NCBI GenBank assembly: GCA_030526045.1 | Contig: JAUNDN010000009.1 | Location: 1,489 to 65,488 of the forward strand | Reading direction: 5' to 3' | DNA: 64,000 bases | Source of the DNA: Bacillota bacterium | GTDB taxonomy: Bacteria > Bacillota > Clostridia > Lachnospirales > Lachnospiraceae | Part shown: one piece after another, positions 29,686-37,718 of the stretch | Layout: each line of letters begins with the position of its first letter | Numbering within the stretch: position 1 is the stretch's first letter | The notes under the pieces: model-generated | What the model was told of the DNA's origin: nothing | The model's database searches: none | The model's input: only the letters and a program-made list of their open reading frames with translations | Made by a program: the position numbers and the translations under genes

Positions 29686-29858
29686 ATTGAATAACTTGTG
29701 TGTAGAAGAAATAGCTGACTCCTTTTCGATCACGCTTGTTGCAAAAGCTTGGCAAGCGGAATGTAATATGAACATAGATTAATAGATTATGTGATTCATT
29801 CGTCCTGATAGGATTATGTTGAATTTTAGGGTGCAGAGATTTACTTCTGCACTTTTTT
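29666..29858 (+). promoter_or_regulatory. Transcription attenuator with alternative hairpins before the ABC-F gene
   Basis: Terminator: GTGCAGA (29831-29837) pairs with TCTGCAC (29846-29852), followed by six T. Antiterminator: GTGTAGAAG (29700-29708) pairs with CTTCTGCAC (29844-29852), nine pairs including one G-U, destroying the terminator. Anti-antiterminator: TTTTTTCTAC inside the leader frame (29666-29675) pairs with GTAGAAGAAA (29702-29711). The three pairings are mutually exclusive, so leader translation or stalling can decide readthrough. A further CGCTTG/CAAGCG stem (29733-29758) lies between. The roughly 310-base gap before the ABC-F gene is thus mostly regulatory. Confidence 0.7.
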
Positions 29859-29903
29859 GCATGCATTTTTAAAAGCATGCTCCGTTTGAGAGGAGGAATG
29901 TGT

Positions 29904-31409
29904 ATGTCACAGATCAGTGTAAATCATTTAACTTTTTATTATGAAGGAAGCTATGACAATATATTTGAAGATGTTTCGTTTCAGATCGATACGAACTGGA
30001 AGCTTGGATTCATTGCACGAAACGGGAAAGGAAAAACGACTTTTTTAAAGCTGCTTATGGGACAGTATGAATATAAGGGCAGTATCAGTGCATCAGTTGT
30101 CTTTGATTATTTCCCGTTTGAGGTTAAAAATAAAGCTCGGAATACCGTTGACATTATTGAGGAAATCGACCCGGATTATGAATTCTGGAAAATCTGCCGG
30201 GAGCTTAATTGCCTAAAAGTAGATGTGGATGTGCTGTACAGGCCCTTTGATACCTTAAGTAACGGAGAGCAGACGAAGGTCATGCTTGCCATTTTATTTT
30301 CCAGGGAAAATCATTTTCTCTTAATTGATGAGCCTACCAATCATCTGGATATGGAGACCAGACAGCTTTTGAAGGATTACTTAAATGCAAAGAAGGGATT
30401 TATTTTGGTTTCACATGATAGGAGCTTTATGGATGGCTGCGTAGATCATGTGCTTGTGATAAACAGAGCAGACATTGAAGTACAGCAGGGAAATTTCAGT
30501 TCCTGGAAGGAAAACAGGGAAAGGCAGGATGCTTTTGAGCTATCGGAAAATGAGAAGCTGAAAAAGGATATTAAGAGGTTGACAGAGTCTGCCAGAGAGG
30601 CCAGGCAGTGGGCGGATAAGGTAGAGAGTAACAAGATCGGATTCAGACAGACGAAATATGAGAAAAGTCTCGACCTACGATGTTATCTTGGAGAAAAATC
30701 CAGGCGGATGCAGATGCGGCGTAAAAATCTGGAACGCAGGCAGCAGCGGGAGATTGAGGAAAAATCTGCTCTTTTAAAAAACCTGGAAACTGTTGAGGAT
30801 TTAAAGATCATACCCCTTACGCATTATAAGGAAAAGCTTATTGTAATGGAAGATTGTGCAATCGGATACGGAGAAAAGACTGTCATACAGAATTTCAATA
30901 TGGAGGTGAAGCAGGGGGAGCGCGTCTTTTTACAGGGGCCAAACGGCTGTGGGAAATCCAGCATTATCAAAGCAATTCTTGAGCAGGCCGGAGCGGAGAA
31001 AACAAAATTGCTCAAAACAGGAAGAATCGAACTTCCAAGTCAGCTTATTATTTCCTATTGTTCACAGGATACCTCTATGTTGAAGGGAACAATCAAGGAG
31101 TATGCTGCAGAAAATAATATTGATGTAACTCTGTTAATGGCACTTCTCAGAAAGCTGGATTTTTCAAGGGTTCAGTTTGAAAAGAGAATTGAGGATTACA
31201 GCGGCGGCCAGAAGAAAAAATTGCTTCTTGCTGGAAGTCTTTGCAGACAGGCACATTTATACATCTGGGATGAACCTTTTAATTTTATTGATGTTTTTTC
31301 CAGAATGCAGATAGAAGAGTTGATTTTAAAGTTTAAACCCACTATGATTATGGTAGAGCACGATAGGGCTTTTGTGGAGAATACTGCCACAAAAATAATC
31401 AGCATATAG
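29904..31409 (+). CDS. ABC-F ribosome-protection ATPase, Lsa/CplR-like
   Basis: Soluble protein of about 501 residues with two ABC domains and no membrane segment. It is the ABC-F type that binds the ribosomal E site and dislodges antibiotics. Domain 1 has Walker A ARNGKGKTT, signature LSNGEQTK and Walker B LLIDEPTNHLD. Domain 2 has GPNGCGKSS, YSGGQKKK and IWDEPFNFID. The interdomain linker (about 190-295) is charged and helical. N-terminal wording such as DTNWKLGFIARNG resembles Lsa-family proteins, which protect against lincosamides, streptogramin A and pleuromutilins. ATG 29904 is chosen because AGGAGG is 7 bases upstream. The preceding attenuator supports an inducible resistance role. The exact drug profile is unknown. 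Confidence 0.88.
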   Translation: MSQISVNHLTFYYEGSYDNIFEDVSFQIDTNWKLGFIARNGKGKTTFLKLLMGQYEYKGSISASVVFDYFPFEVKNKARNTVDIIEEIDPDYEFWKICRELNCLKVDVDVLYRPFDTLSNGEQTKVMLAILFSRENHFLLIDEPTNHLDMETRQLLKDYLNAKKGFILVSHDRSFMDGCVDHVLVINRADIEVQQGNFSSWKENRERQDAFELSENEKLKKDIKRLTESAREARQWADKVESNKIGFRQTKYEKSLDLRCYLGEKSRRMQMRRKNLERRQQREIEEKSALLKNLETVEDLKIIPLTHYKEKLIVMEDCAIGYGEKTVIQNFNMEVKQGERVFLQGPNGCGKSSIIKAILEQAGAEKTKLLKTGRIELPSQLIISYCSQDTSMLKGTIKEYAAENNIDVTLLMALLRKLDFSRVQFEKRIEDYSGGQKKKLLLAGSLCRQAHLYIWDEPFNFIDVFSRMQIEELILKFKPTMIMVEHDRAFVENTATKIISI

Positions 31410-31431
31410 CGGAAAGGAACTAATTTGTACC

Positions 31432-32367
31432 ATGCAAAAGATTAAGAAAATATCATTAATAGGTTTAGGGGCTATGGGTGTATTCTTTGCACCCAGACTG
31501 GCAGCAGCATATCCTGAAGGTTTTCGTGTTATTGCCGATGGAGAAAGAAAGAGGCGTCTTGATAAGAAGGGGGTAACCGTCAATGGCGTCAACTATAAAT
31601 TTCCCATCATAACACCTGATGAAAAAGGAGATCCCGCAGATCTGATATTAATCGGAGTGAAGGGATACGGGCTTGATCAGGCAATAGAAGATATCCGAAA
31701 TCAGGTTGGAGAAGAAACTTTAATTATTTCTCTGTTGAATGGTGTTGATAGCGAAGAAAAATTAATTAATAGCTTTGGCGAAAAGCATGTTTTATACGGA
31801 TATATGAGAATGTCTGTAGTGATGAAGGACGGTAAGGCTGATTTTGACCCTTATTGGGGAAAGATCCATTTTGGAGAAAAAATGAATAAAGAATATTCAG
31901 AAAGAGTACTGGCTGTTAAGGAAGTGTTTGACAAGGCGGATATTCCCTATGAAATTGACGAGGATATGCTGAAGGGAATCTGGTTTAAGTTCATGTGTAA
32001 TATAGGGGAAAATATGACCTGTGCCCTTTTGGGGATTCCTTTTGGTGGTTTCCAGGTAAGTGACCATGCGAACTGGGTGCGTATTGAAGCGATGAAGGAG
32101 GTAGCAGCCATTGCTCAGAAAAAGGGAATTAGCATTGGGGAGGAAGAAATTGAAATGCAGAATAAGACGATTTTAACCATTCCTTATCCCAATAAACCAT
32201 CTACCCTGCAGGATCTGGAGGCATTTAAGCATACGGAAATTGATATGTTTGCGGGGACAGTAATACAAATGGGCAGGGAACTTGGCATTCCCACGCCCAT
32301 CTGTGAAATGTTTTATCATGGTATTCATGTTCTGGAAGAAAAGAATGATGGAATTATTCGTTTATAG
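31432..32367 (+). CDS. Ketopantoate reductase (PanE/ApbA) family protein
   Basis: NADP-dependent 2-dehydropantoate 2-reductase-type protein of 311 residues. The N-terminal Rossmann loop is LIGLGAMGVFFAPRL (about residues 8-22). A conserved asparagine and a lysine of the active site are suggested by SLLNGVDSEEKL (about 104) and GIWFKFMCNIGENMTCAL (about 183). The C-terminal helical domain has the SSL-like equivalent PSTLQDLEA. It could act in coenzyme A synthesis, but many clostridia carry several family members of unknown substrate, and no other pan gene is nearby. It ends five bases before the convergent DUF4153 gene, and no clear terminator lies between. Confidence 0.82.
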   Translation: MQKIKKISLIGLGAMGVFFAPRLAAAYPEGFRVIADGERKRRLDKKGVTVNGVNYKFPIITPDEKGDPADLILIGVKGYGLDQAIEDIRNQVGEETLIISLLNGVDSEEKLINSFGEKHVLYGYMRMSVVMKDGKADFDPYWGKIHFGEKMNKEYSERVLAVKEVFDKADIPYEIDEDMLKGIWFKFMCNIGENMTCALLGIPFGGFQVSDHANWVRIEAMKEVAAIAQKKGISIGEEEIEMQNKTILTIPYPNKPSTLQDLEAFKHTEIDMFAGTVIQMGRELGIPTPICEMFYHGIHVLEEKNDGIIRL

Positions 32368-32372
32368 TTCGA

Positions 32373-34001
32373 TTATCCCAAATAAATATTTCCGTTGACA
32401 CGGTCTGCAAATGCAGGATGCTCATCATAGTAAACGGTATAATACAAATACGCTGTCCATCTGGAGAAATTGAATTTCCGGATGGACATTTTTTTCGGAT
32501 AGTGATAATCCTCTAAAGGAAACCCTATTTCGCCGTTATAGCTGGTGCGGAGAAGATCAGCTGAATAATCTTCCAGCCACCAATTTAAATCCCATTCATG
32601 ATCATCTTCCGGTTCACAGCCAAGAGTATTTGCAATTTCTGATGCTTTACTGTAGATTGCAGGGGCTGCGTCCATGGAAAGATGTTTCAGGTAATAGAAA
32701 TCCCTGTTTTCATTTATGGAATAGCTTACTTCCCCGTTTTCACTAATCTCTTCTGTATATATATGGTCCAGATTATAGCGTGCGATCCAGTAATCGGGAT
32801 GCGCAAAGGAAAAGATCAGGTAAAGTACTGTCACAACAAGGATGCAGTATTTCACCAGAGGAAACCCTGACTGATAAATGGAAATAATGGTTCCGGTCAT
32901 AAGCAGGAAAATGACGAAAAGTGCCCACAGTACAAATACCCGCAAAAAGGTCAGATGATATACCTGAATGTACAAAAGCATTTTGTAAGCGCTGGAAGCA
33001 ATCATAATGTAGGTACACAGAGAAATAAAGGTAAGAATTCCCTTTAGCACCTGGCTTTCGCGGAAATGCTTCATGCAGGTAAGCACCAATACCAGGTTGA
33101 TCAGGCATACAAATACCAGCTGGAAAAAGCCTTCTCTGGCATACCTGGCGTAGGTATAGCCCTTCGGTAAGCTGCCAAGACCGGCAAACAGATAAATGAT
33201 CTGGATAGCACTAAACAGCAGATATACCAGGGAAATCAGTCCCGTAAAGGTGATACCGACAAGAGGCTCGGCAGTTCTTTTATCCTGCACTTCTTCTCTG
33301 ATATTGTGCTCAGCAAGCTTACAAAGGATACAGTAAGAAGCAAAAAAGGCAAAAATAAAAAGACCGGTGATTCCCCAGATATCTCCTCCCCATTTCCATG
33401 TAAAAATGTCGGAAAATAAGGTATCAAAAATATTTAAAAAAACAATGTCAGCGCTGCATAGAAGTAAACCAATCACCAAAAGCAAAGGCACGGCGATTAA
33501 CAGGCCAAAAAGAATATATTTTCCTTTTCCCTCTGACTTTCCGGTATTTTTCTTTTCCTCTTTTCTTTTATCCAAGAAATCCGTAAGGTCTATGAAGGGG
33601 CGAAAGATAAAGCCGATACCGGTAAAAACAACATTAGCAATAGCCCCCAGATATTTGGAGATATCCCATCTTTTATCTTCATAAAGGCCGTGAAGAACCA
33701 GATAAAAGAAAAGCAGAAAGATTCCCGTTTTATTGAAGAGAATCAGCACCCAGCTGTCTGTGCAGCAGGTGGAAAAGCCAAGTAAAATAAGGCTAACGGT
33801 AATAAAAATGGAAAAGCCTTTGACGGCGGTTCCTGACCTTTTCAAATATAAGAAGAAAAACAAGCAGGTTCCGCCTACGAAAAAAGGGTAGGTAATGCCG
33901 GATGCGTTCTTATATAAGAAAAGGGTGTAAAAAAATGCATAGATCAGACTTCCCACTGCCATAAAGGGAAAGTGGGGATTTGGTTTTCTAACAGGTTCCA
34001 T
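32373..34001 (-). CDS. DUF4153/DUF4173-type multi-spanning membrane protein
   Basis: Membrane protein of 542 residues with about ten to twelve hydrophobic helices up to about residue 400 and a soluble C-terminal domain of about 140 residues. The YARYAREGFFQLVFVCLINLVLV segment is typical of DUF4153/DUF4173 proteins, whose function is unknown. A cytoplasmic Lys/Glu-rich loop (DKRKEEKKNTGKSEGKGK) lies near residue 150. AAGGAGG precedes the ATG. It is the last gene of a three-gene minus-strand set with a small XRE regulator and a DUF2975 protein, a grouping I recognise from other Firmicutes. A role in envelope sensing is only a guess. Confidence 0.78.
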   Translation of the reverse strand: MEPVRKPNPHFPFMAVGSLIYAFFYTLFLYKNASGITYPFFVGGTCLFFFLYLKRSGTAVKGFSIFITVSLILLGFSTCCTDSWVLILFNKTGIFLLFFYLVLHGLYEDKRWDISKYLGAIANVVFTGIGFIFRPFIDLTDFLDKRKEEKKNTGKSEGKGKYILFGLLIAVPLLLVIGLLLCSADIVFLNIFDTLFSDIFTWKWGGDIWGITGLFIFAFFASYCILCKLAEHNIREEVQDKRTAEPLVGITFTGLISLVYLLFSAIQIIYLFAGLGSLPKGYTYARYAREGFFQLVFVCLINLVLVLTCMKHFRESQVLKGILTFISLCTYIMIASSAYKMLLYIQVYHLTFLRVFVLWALFVIFLLMTGTIISIYQSGFPLVKYCILVVTVLYLIFSFAHPDYWIARYNLDHIYTEEISENGEVSYSINENRDFYYLKHLSMDAAPAIYSKASEIANTLGCEPEDDHEWDLNWWLEDYSADLLRTSYNGEIGFPLEDYHYPKKMSIRKFNFSRWTAYLYYTVYYDEHPAFADRVNGNIYLG

Positions 34002-34020
34002 AATTTACCTCCTTAATATG

Positions 34021-34245
34021 TTATGTTTCTTCTTCCTCCGGACTTTCCACATACTCCAGAATATCTCCCGGCTGGCAGTGAAGTGCTTTACAGATTGCAT
34101 CCAGGGTTGAAAAGCGTATAGCTTTTGCTTTGTTATTTTTTAAAATGGAAAGGTTGGCAAGGGTGATATCTACTTCATTTGCAAGTTCGGTCAGGCCCTT
34201 TTTTTGCTTCGCCATTTCTACATCCAAATTAATTCTGATTGCCAT
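34021..34245 (-). CDS. Small XRE/YozG-like HTH regulator
   Basis: DNA-binding protein of 74 residues, essentially a single Cro/CI-type helix-turn-helix (GLTELANEVDITLANLSILKNNKAKAIRFSTLDAICKAL), ending in an acidic tail. Short XRE proteins of this kind (YozG type) commonly sit next to DUF2975 membrane proteins. AGGAGG lies five bases before the ATG and inside the tail of the preceding DUF2975 gene region. It probably regulates its own operon. Tandem AT-rich palindromes upstream of the operon (34780-34812) are the best candidate sites. Confidence 0.88.
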   Translation of the reverse strand: MAIRINLDVEMAKQKKGLTELANEVDITLANLSILKNNKAKAIRFSTLDAICKALHCQPGDILEYVESPEEEET

Positions 34246-34254
34246 GGGTACCTC

Positions 34255-34701
34255 CTAAATGGTCAGATCATTTTCTTGTTTATAGTTGACAGCTGTTTGA
34301 AATACCTGAGAGAGCACTTTGCTGAAAAGACCGGCAATCACAAAAACCAGTATGACGATCAGGACGGCAGGCGTCATATAAAGAAACAGACGGCAGCAGG
34401 TAATGATGGCAATGCAAAAGCTGTATGTACCCATTTTTCGAAGACTGTTCACATTTTCCGGAATAAAGCAATTATCATCCAGTACCGAGCGAAACATTTT
34501 GCGAAGCTCGCGGATGATCAGCACTGCTAATATGCCTGATAAGATAAAGATAACACTTAAGCTTATGACATTATTTCCAAAGTAGGAGTTGTAATTGCCG
34601 TACCAGGAAATAATCAAAGGAACCAAAATCGTTACAATGATTCCCGCATAATAAAGAAAATCGAGTAATATTTTAGTAAAAACAGTTAATTTGCGATTCA
34701 T
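34255..34701 (-). CDS. DUF2975-family membrane protein
   Basis: Small integral membrane protein of about 148 residues with four predicted helices (about 10-32, 45-68, 92-115 and 120-140). The short polar stretch RELRKMFRSVLDDNCFIPENVNSLRKMG between helices 2 and 3 is typical of DUF2975. ATG 34701 has GGAGG eight bases upstream; an earlier in-frame start has no site. First gene of the operon with the XRE regulator and the DUF4153 protein. The usual pairing with a YozG-type regulator suggests it modulates that regulator, but this is inference. Confidence 0.83.
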   Translation of the reverse strand: MNRKLTVFTKILLDFLYYAGIIVTILVPLIISWYGNYNSYFGNNVISLSVIFILSGILAVLIIRELRKMFRSVLDDNCFIPENVNSLRKMGTYSFCIAIITCCRLFLYMTPAVLIVILVFVIAGLFSKVLSQVFQTAVNYKQENDLTI

Positions 34702-34779
34702 AAATAATCCTCCATGCAAGAATTGCGTTTATTTATTTCTGAAGCTTAATTGGAATATATCACCAATGAAATTGATTGT

Positions 34780-34812
34780 CAATAAATATTTATTGTTATT
34801 CGATAAATATTT
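34780..34812. promoter_or_regulatory. Tandem AT-rich palindromes in the DUF2975/DUF1538 divergent region
   Basis: CAATAAATATTTATTG (34780-34795) is a perfect 16-base palindrome. Its core ATAAATATTT recurs at 34803-34812, exactly 21 bases (two helical turns) downstream. The pair sits about 80 bases upstream of the DUF2975 start, where an operator for the small XRE regulator would be expected. The rest of 34702-34954 is A/T-rich and shows a -10-like TACAAT at 34903-34908 toward the DUF1538 gene without a clear -35. Confidence 0.45.
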
Positions 34813-34954
34813 TCTGAAAGTCAATAATATTGTGGTAATGTTAATAAAATGTAAAGATTTTTATTTTTAAAGAATTATAGAAAAAAATGAAAGAATGTGT
34901 GATACAATGAATGTAACAGAAAATATGGTATCTTAAGAAAGGCGTCTGATCGTA

Positions 34955-36493
34955 TTGCAGTTTAACCGTTCAAAATTCAAAGAAAAGTTATTTGAAACCT
35001 TAAAAGCAGTTTTTCCCATACTGGCAATTGTTTTGCTCTTGTGCTTTTCAATTGCACCGATACCACCCAGTATTTTAATGACATTTTTAATCGGGGCGGT
35101 TCTTTTAACTGTGGGAATGCTGCTTTTTAATGTTGGTGTGGAAATGTCCATGACACCCATGGGAGAAAGGGTCGGAACGATTATGACCCGTTCCAAAAAG
35201 CTTCCGGTTATTATCGTGATCAGTTTTATTATGGGTTTCATCATTACCATTTCAGAACCGGATTTACAGGTACTGGCACAGCAGGTTCCCTCCATACCGA
35301 ATATGGTATTGATATTGGCGGTAGCAACGGGTGTTGGCGCATTTTTGATCATAGCGCTTCTCCGTATGCTCTTCAGTATTGCATTAAGGCATTTGCTGGT
35401 GATTTTTTATTTAGCCATATTTGTACTGGCACTGTTTGTTCCCGGTGATTTTCTTGCTATTGCATTCGATTCCGGCGGCGTGACCACCGGACCGATGACA
35501 GTACCGTTTATCATGGCTTTTGGTATTGGCATTGCAGCAATCCGAAGCGATAAGCATGCAGCAGATGACAGCTTTGGTCTTGTTGCACTTTGTTCGATAG
35601 GACCTATTCTGTCAGTGCTGATACTTGGAATGATCTATAACCCGGAACAGAGTGAGCAGGTATCCGAGGCAATTCCGGTGATCGATAACACGGTAGAGCT
35701 GTGGAGGCTGTTTGCAGTGGAATTCCCTACCTACATAAAAGAAATGGCAATCTCACTTTTTCCTATCGTTGCCTTCTTTGGAGTTTTTCAGCTGATTTCA
35801 AGGGACATCAATAAGAGAATGCTGATCAAGATTGGAATCGGTCTTGTGTATACCTATGCAGGTCTGGTGCTTTTCCTGACAGGGGTAAATGTGGGATTTA
35901 TGCCTGCCGGAAACTATCTGGGACAGACTATTGCAGGCCTTTCTTACCCATGGATCATTGTTCCTATTGGCATGATTATCGGCTATTTCATTGTATTGGC
36001 AGAACCGGCGGTATTCGTACTGACCAGACAGGTAGAGGAGATGACCTCCGGGGCTATTTCGGCAAAAGCAATGGGGCTGAGCCTATCCATAGGTGTTGCT
36101 GTATCAGTAGGGCTTGCGATGATCAGAGTGCTTACCGGAATATCTATTCTCTGGTTTCTGGTACCGGGATATGCAATTGCTTTGATCCTTACTGTTTTTG
36201 TTCCGAAAATATTTACCGCTATTGCATTTGACTCCGGCGGTGTGGCATCCGGTCCCATGACGGCAACCTTCCTTCTTCCATTTGCGATGGGTGCCTGCGA
36301 AGCATTGGGTGGCAACATTATCACGGATGCATTCGGTATTGTGGCAATGGTAGCCATGACTCCTCTTATCACGATTCAGGTGATGGGTGTGGTATTTAAG
36401 CTGAAGGAAAGCAGCCTTCACAAGGCAGCAGGCTACCGAAAAGGTTATATTCCTCTGGATTCTTACGGAGATATGGAAATTATTGAATTGTAA
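34955..36493 (+). CDS. DUF1538-family membrane protein with internally duplicated halves
   Basis: Polytopic membrane protein of 512 residues, matching DUF1538. Two homologous halves each contain a near-identical signature: AFDSGGVTTGPMTVPF near residue 170 and AFDSGGVASGPMTATF near residue 425. Related SEPDLQVLAQQV and AEPAVFVLTRQVEEMT segments occur near 90 and 350. This inverted or tandem-repeat layout is typical of transporters. The TTG start has AAAGG about 12 bases upstream, so the start is moderately certain. The next gene encodes a double PII-like protein, suggesting PII-controlled transport of an unknown solute. Confidence 0.85.
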   Translation: MQFNRSKFKEKLFETLKAVFPILAIVLLLCFSIAPIPPSILMTFLIGAVLLTVGMLLFNVGVEMSMTPMGERVGTIMTRSKKLPVIIVISFIMGFIITISEPDLQVLAQQVPSIPNMVLILAVATGVGAFLIIALLRMLFSIALRHLLVIFYLAIFVLALFVPGDFLAIAFDSGGVTTGPMTVPFIMAFGIGIAAIRSDKHAADDSFGLVALCSIGPILSVLILGMIYNPEQSEQVSEAIPVIDNTVELWRLFAVEFPTYIKEMAISLFPIVAFFGVFQLISRDINKRMLIKIGIGLVYTYAGLVLFLTGVNVGFMPAGNYLGQTIAGLSYPWIIVPIGMIIGYFIVLAEPAVFVLTRQVEEMTSGAISAKAMGLSLSIGVAVSVGLAMIRVLTGISILWFLVPGYAIALILTVFVPKIFTAIAFDSGGVASGPMTATFLLPFAMGACEALGGNIITDAFGIVAMVAMTPLITIQVMGVVFKLKESSLHKAAGYRKGYIPLDSYGDMEIIEL

Positions 36494-36526
36494 TGATAGA
36501 GACTACAAGGCCCTTAAAGTGGCAGA

Positions 36527-37216
36527 ATGAGAGCAAATATGGGAAATTTATTTTTGATGACGACAATTGTCGATCGAAAGGTGGCAAAGAAATATTCGGA
36601 GCTGTATAAAGAGAATGAACAGCATGTGATGTTTGTAACACTTGGGTCCGGAACAGCTGCCAATGAGATTTTGGATTATCTGGGACTTGAAAATACAGAA
36701 AAGGCGGTCATCTTTTCGATACAGGAGGAAAGTGCCTGGGAAAAAACCAAAAAGCAGCTGCAACAAAAGCTTAAAATTGATGCACCCGGAGGAGGGATTG
36801 CATTTACGATTCCCTTAAGCAGTGTTGGCGGCAAGAAAACGCTTCAGTTTCTTTTGGAAGGACAGGATTATCAGAAAGAGGAGGAATCAACCTTGAAGGA
36901 CACAGTACATGAGCTTATTGTTGTAATTGCAGATCAGGGAAATATAGAACTGATTATGGATGCCGCAAGAGGAGCTGGCGCATACGGAGGAACTGTTATC
37001 CACGCCAAGGGAACGGGCATGGAGCAGGCGGAAAAGTTTATGGGAGTTTCCCTGGCAGCCGAGAAGGAAATGATTTTCATTGTGACCAAGAAAGAACAGA
37101 AAAATGAAATTATGAAAGCCATTATGGAAAAAGCAGGACTGGACAGTCGGGCAAAGTCTATTGTGTTTTCTCTTCCGGTTACAGATACGGCAGGGCTTAG
37201 ACTGATTGAGGATTAA
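36527..37216 (+). CDS. Tandem PII-like signal-transduction protein
   Basis: Protein of 229 residues formed of two PII-like ferredoxin folds, about 8-110 and 127-229. The second carries a PII-type loop, GARGAGAYGGTVIHAKGTG-like (AARGAGAYGGTVIHAKG, about 145-161), which in GlnB/GlnK lies near the nucleotide-binding cleft. The first has a degenerate counterpart. It lacks the canonical T-loop tyrosine motif as far as I can see. It follows the DUF1538 gene by 33 bases and ends with its own terminator. By analogy with AmtB-GlnK it may gate the neighbouring membrane protein in response to nucleotides or another metabolite. ATG 36539 is an alternative start. Confidence 0.8.
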   Translation: MRANMGNLFLMTTIVDRKVAKKYSELYKENEQHVMFVTLGSGTAANEILDYLGLENTEKAVIFSIQEESAWEKTKKQLQQKLKIDAPGGGIAFTIPLSSVGGKKTLQFLLEGQDYQKEEESTLKDTVHELIVVIADQGNIELIMDAARGAGAYGGTVIHAKGTGMEQAEKFMGVSLAAEKEMIFIVTKKEQKNEIMKAIMEKAGLDSRAKSIVFSLPVTDTAGLRLIED

Positions 37217-37243
37217 GTCACAATTTTATCTCTGATACTGATT

Positions 37244-37272
37244 AAGCGAGTCAAATGACTCGCTTTTTTTTG
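37244..37272 (+). terminator. Intrinsic terminator after the PII-like gene
   Basis: AAGCGAGTC (37244-37252) and GACTCGCTT (37257-37265) form a perfect 9-bp stem with an AAAT tetraloop, followed by eight T. A textbook terminator. Confidence 0.92.
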
Positions 37273-37427
37273 TGTTATGACAAAAATGAAAACCCCGTTA
37301 AGATAATGTTAAAAGAATGACAATAATACGTTAAGAAATAGTCTAAAGTATAGAAGCAGGTTAAAGAAAATGTTACAGTCAACATGACAGAAATAAAGGA
37401 AAAACGTAAAAGCAGGAGGACAAAAGC

Positions 37428-37508
37428 ATGGATATCTGGGCGGTAATTGCAATTATCATATGTGCTGTTGGCTTCATCTGGGGAATCATTTTTGAGAATA
37501 AGAAGTAG
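37428..37508 (+). CDS. Micro membrane protein, 26 residues
   Basis: A very short frame with AGGAGGA seven bases before its ATG. The product, MDIWAVIAIIICAVGFIW then GIIFENKK, is one hydrophobic helix with a basic end, so it would be an inner-membrane protein with the Lys-Lys end inside. I do not recognise a family, although tiny accessory proteins of transporters look similar. It lies in an otherwise empty 500-base interval flanked by terminators, with a second micro protein 31 bases downstream. The strong ribosome site and helix-like content make translation likely. Confidence 0.6.
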   Translation: MDIWAVIAIIICAVGFIWGIIFENKK

Positions 37509-37539
37509 GAACAAGGAAGCTTTGGGAGGAGGAAAGAAA

Positions 37540-37629
37540 ATGTCAGCAGCTTCAGTTATTATTGTAGGAGTGACTTTTATATCACTTGCATTTTGCCTGA
37601 TCTATTCTTTTAAAGATAAGACAAAGTAA
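37540..37629 (+). CDS. Micro membrane protein, 29 residues
   Basis: A short frame with GGGAGGAGG eight to nine bases before the ATG. The product begins MSAASVIIVGVTFISLAF and ends YSFKDKTK, one transmembrane helix followed by a short positively charged tail. It pairs with the 26-residue protein just upstream. The two may form a small heteromeric membrane complex or accessory subunits of a transporter encoded elsewhere. A 17-bp terminator stem follows immediately. Family not recognised; being a real gene is supported by the unusually strong Shine-Dalgarno. Confidence 0.6.
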   Translation: MSAASVIIVGVTFISLAFCLIYSFKDKTK

Positions 37630-37646
37630 TTTTTGATAAGCAGATG

Positions 37647-37712
37647 AAAGCCCACGGATATTGGAATGAAAGCCTGCATAAGGAATCATATCAATATCCG
37701 TGGGCTTTTGGT
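37647..37712. terminator. Bidirectional terminator with a 17-bp perfect stem
   Basis: AAAGCCCACGGATATTG (37647-37663) pairs perfectly with its complement at 37692-37708 across a 28-base loop, with T-rich sequence after it and A/T-rich sequence before it. It separates the micro-protein genes from the convergent exonuclease gene and can serve both. Confidence 0.87.
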
Positions 37713-37718
37713 TTGTAA

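Noticed and set aside
29651-29782. A 43-residue open frame starting at ATG 29651 in the ABC-F leader region
   Set aside because: The AAAGGAG site abuts this ATG with zero spacing, but has an ideal 8-base spacing to ATG 29659 in another frame, which is the preferred leader peptide.
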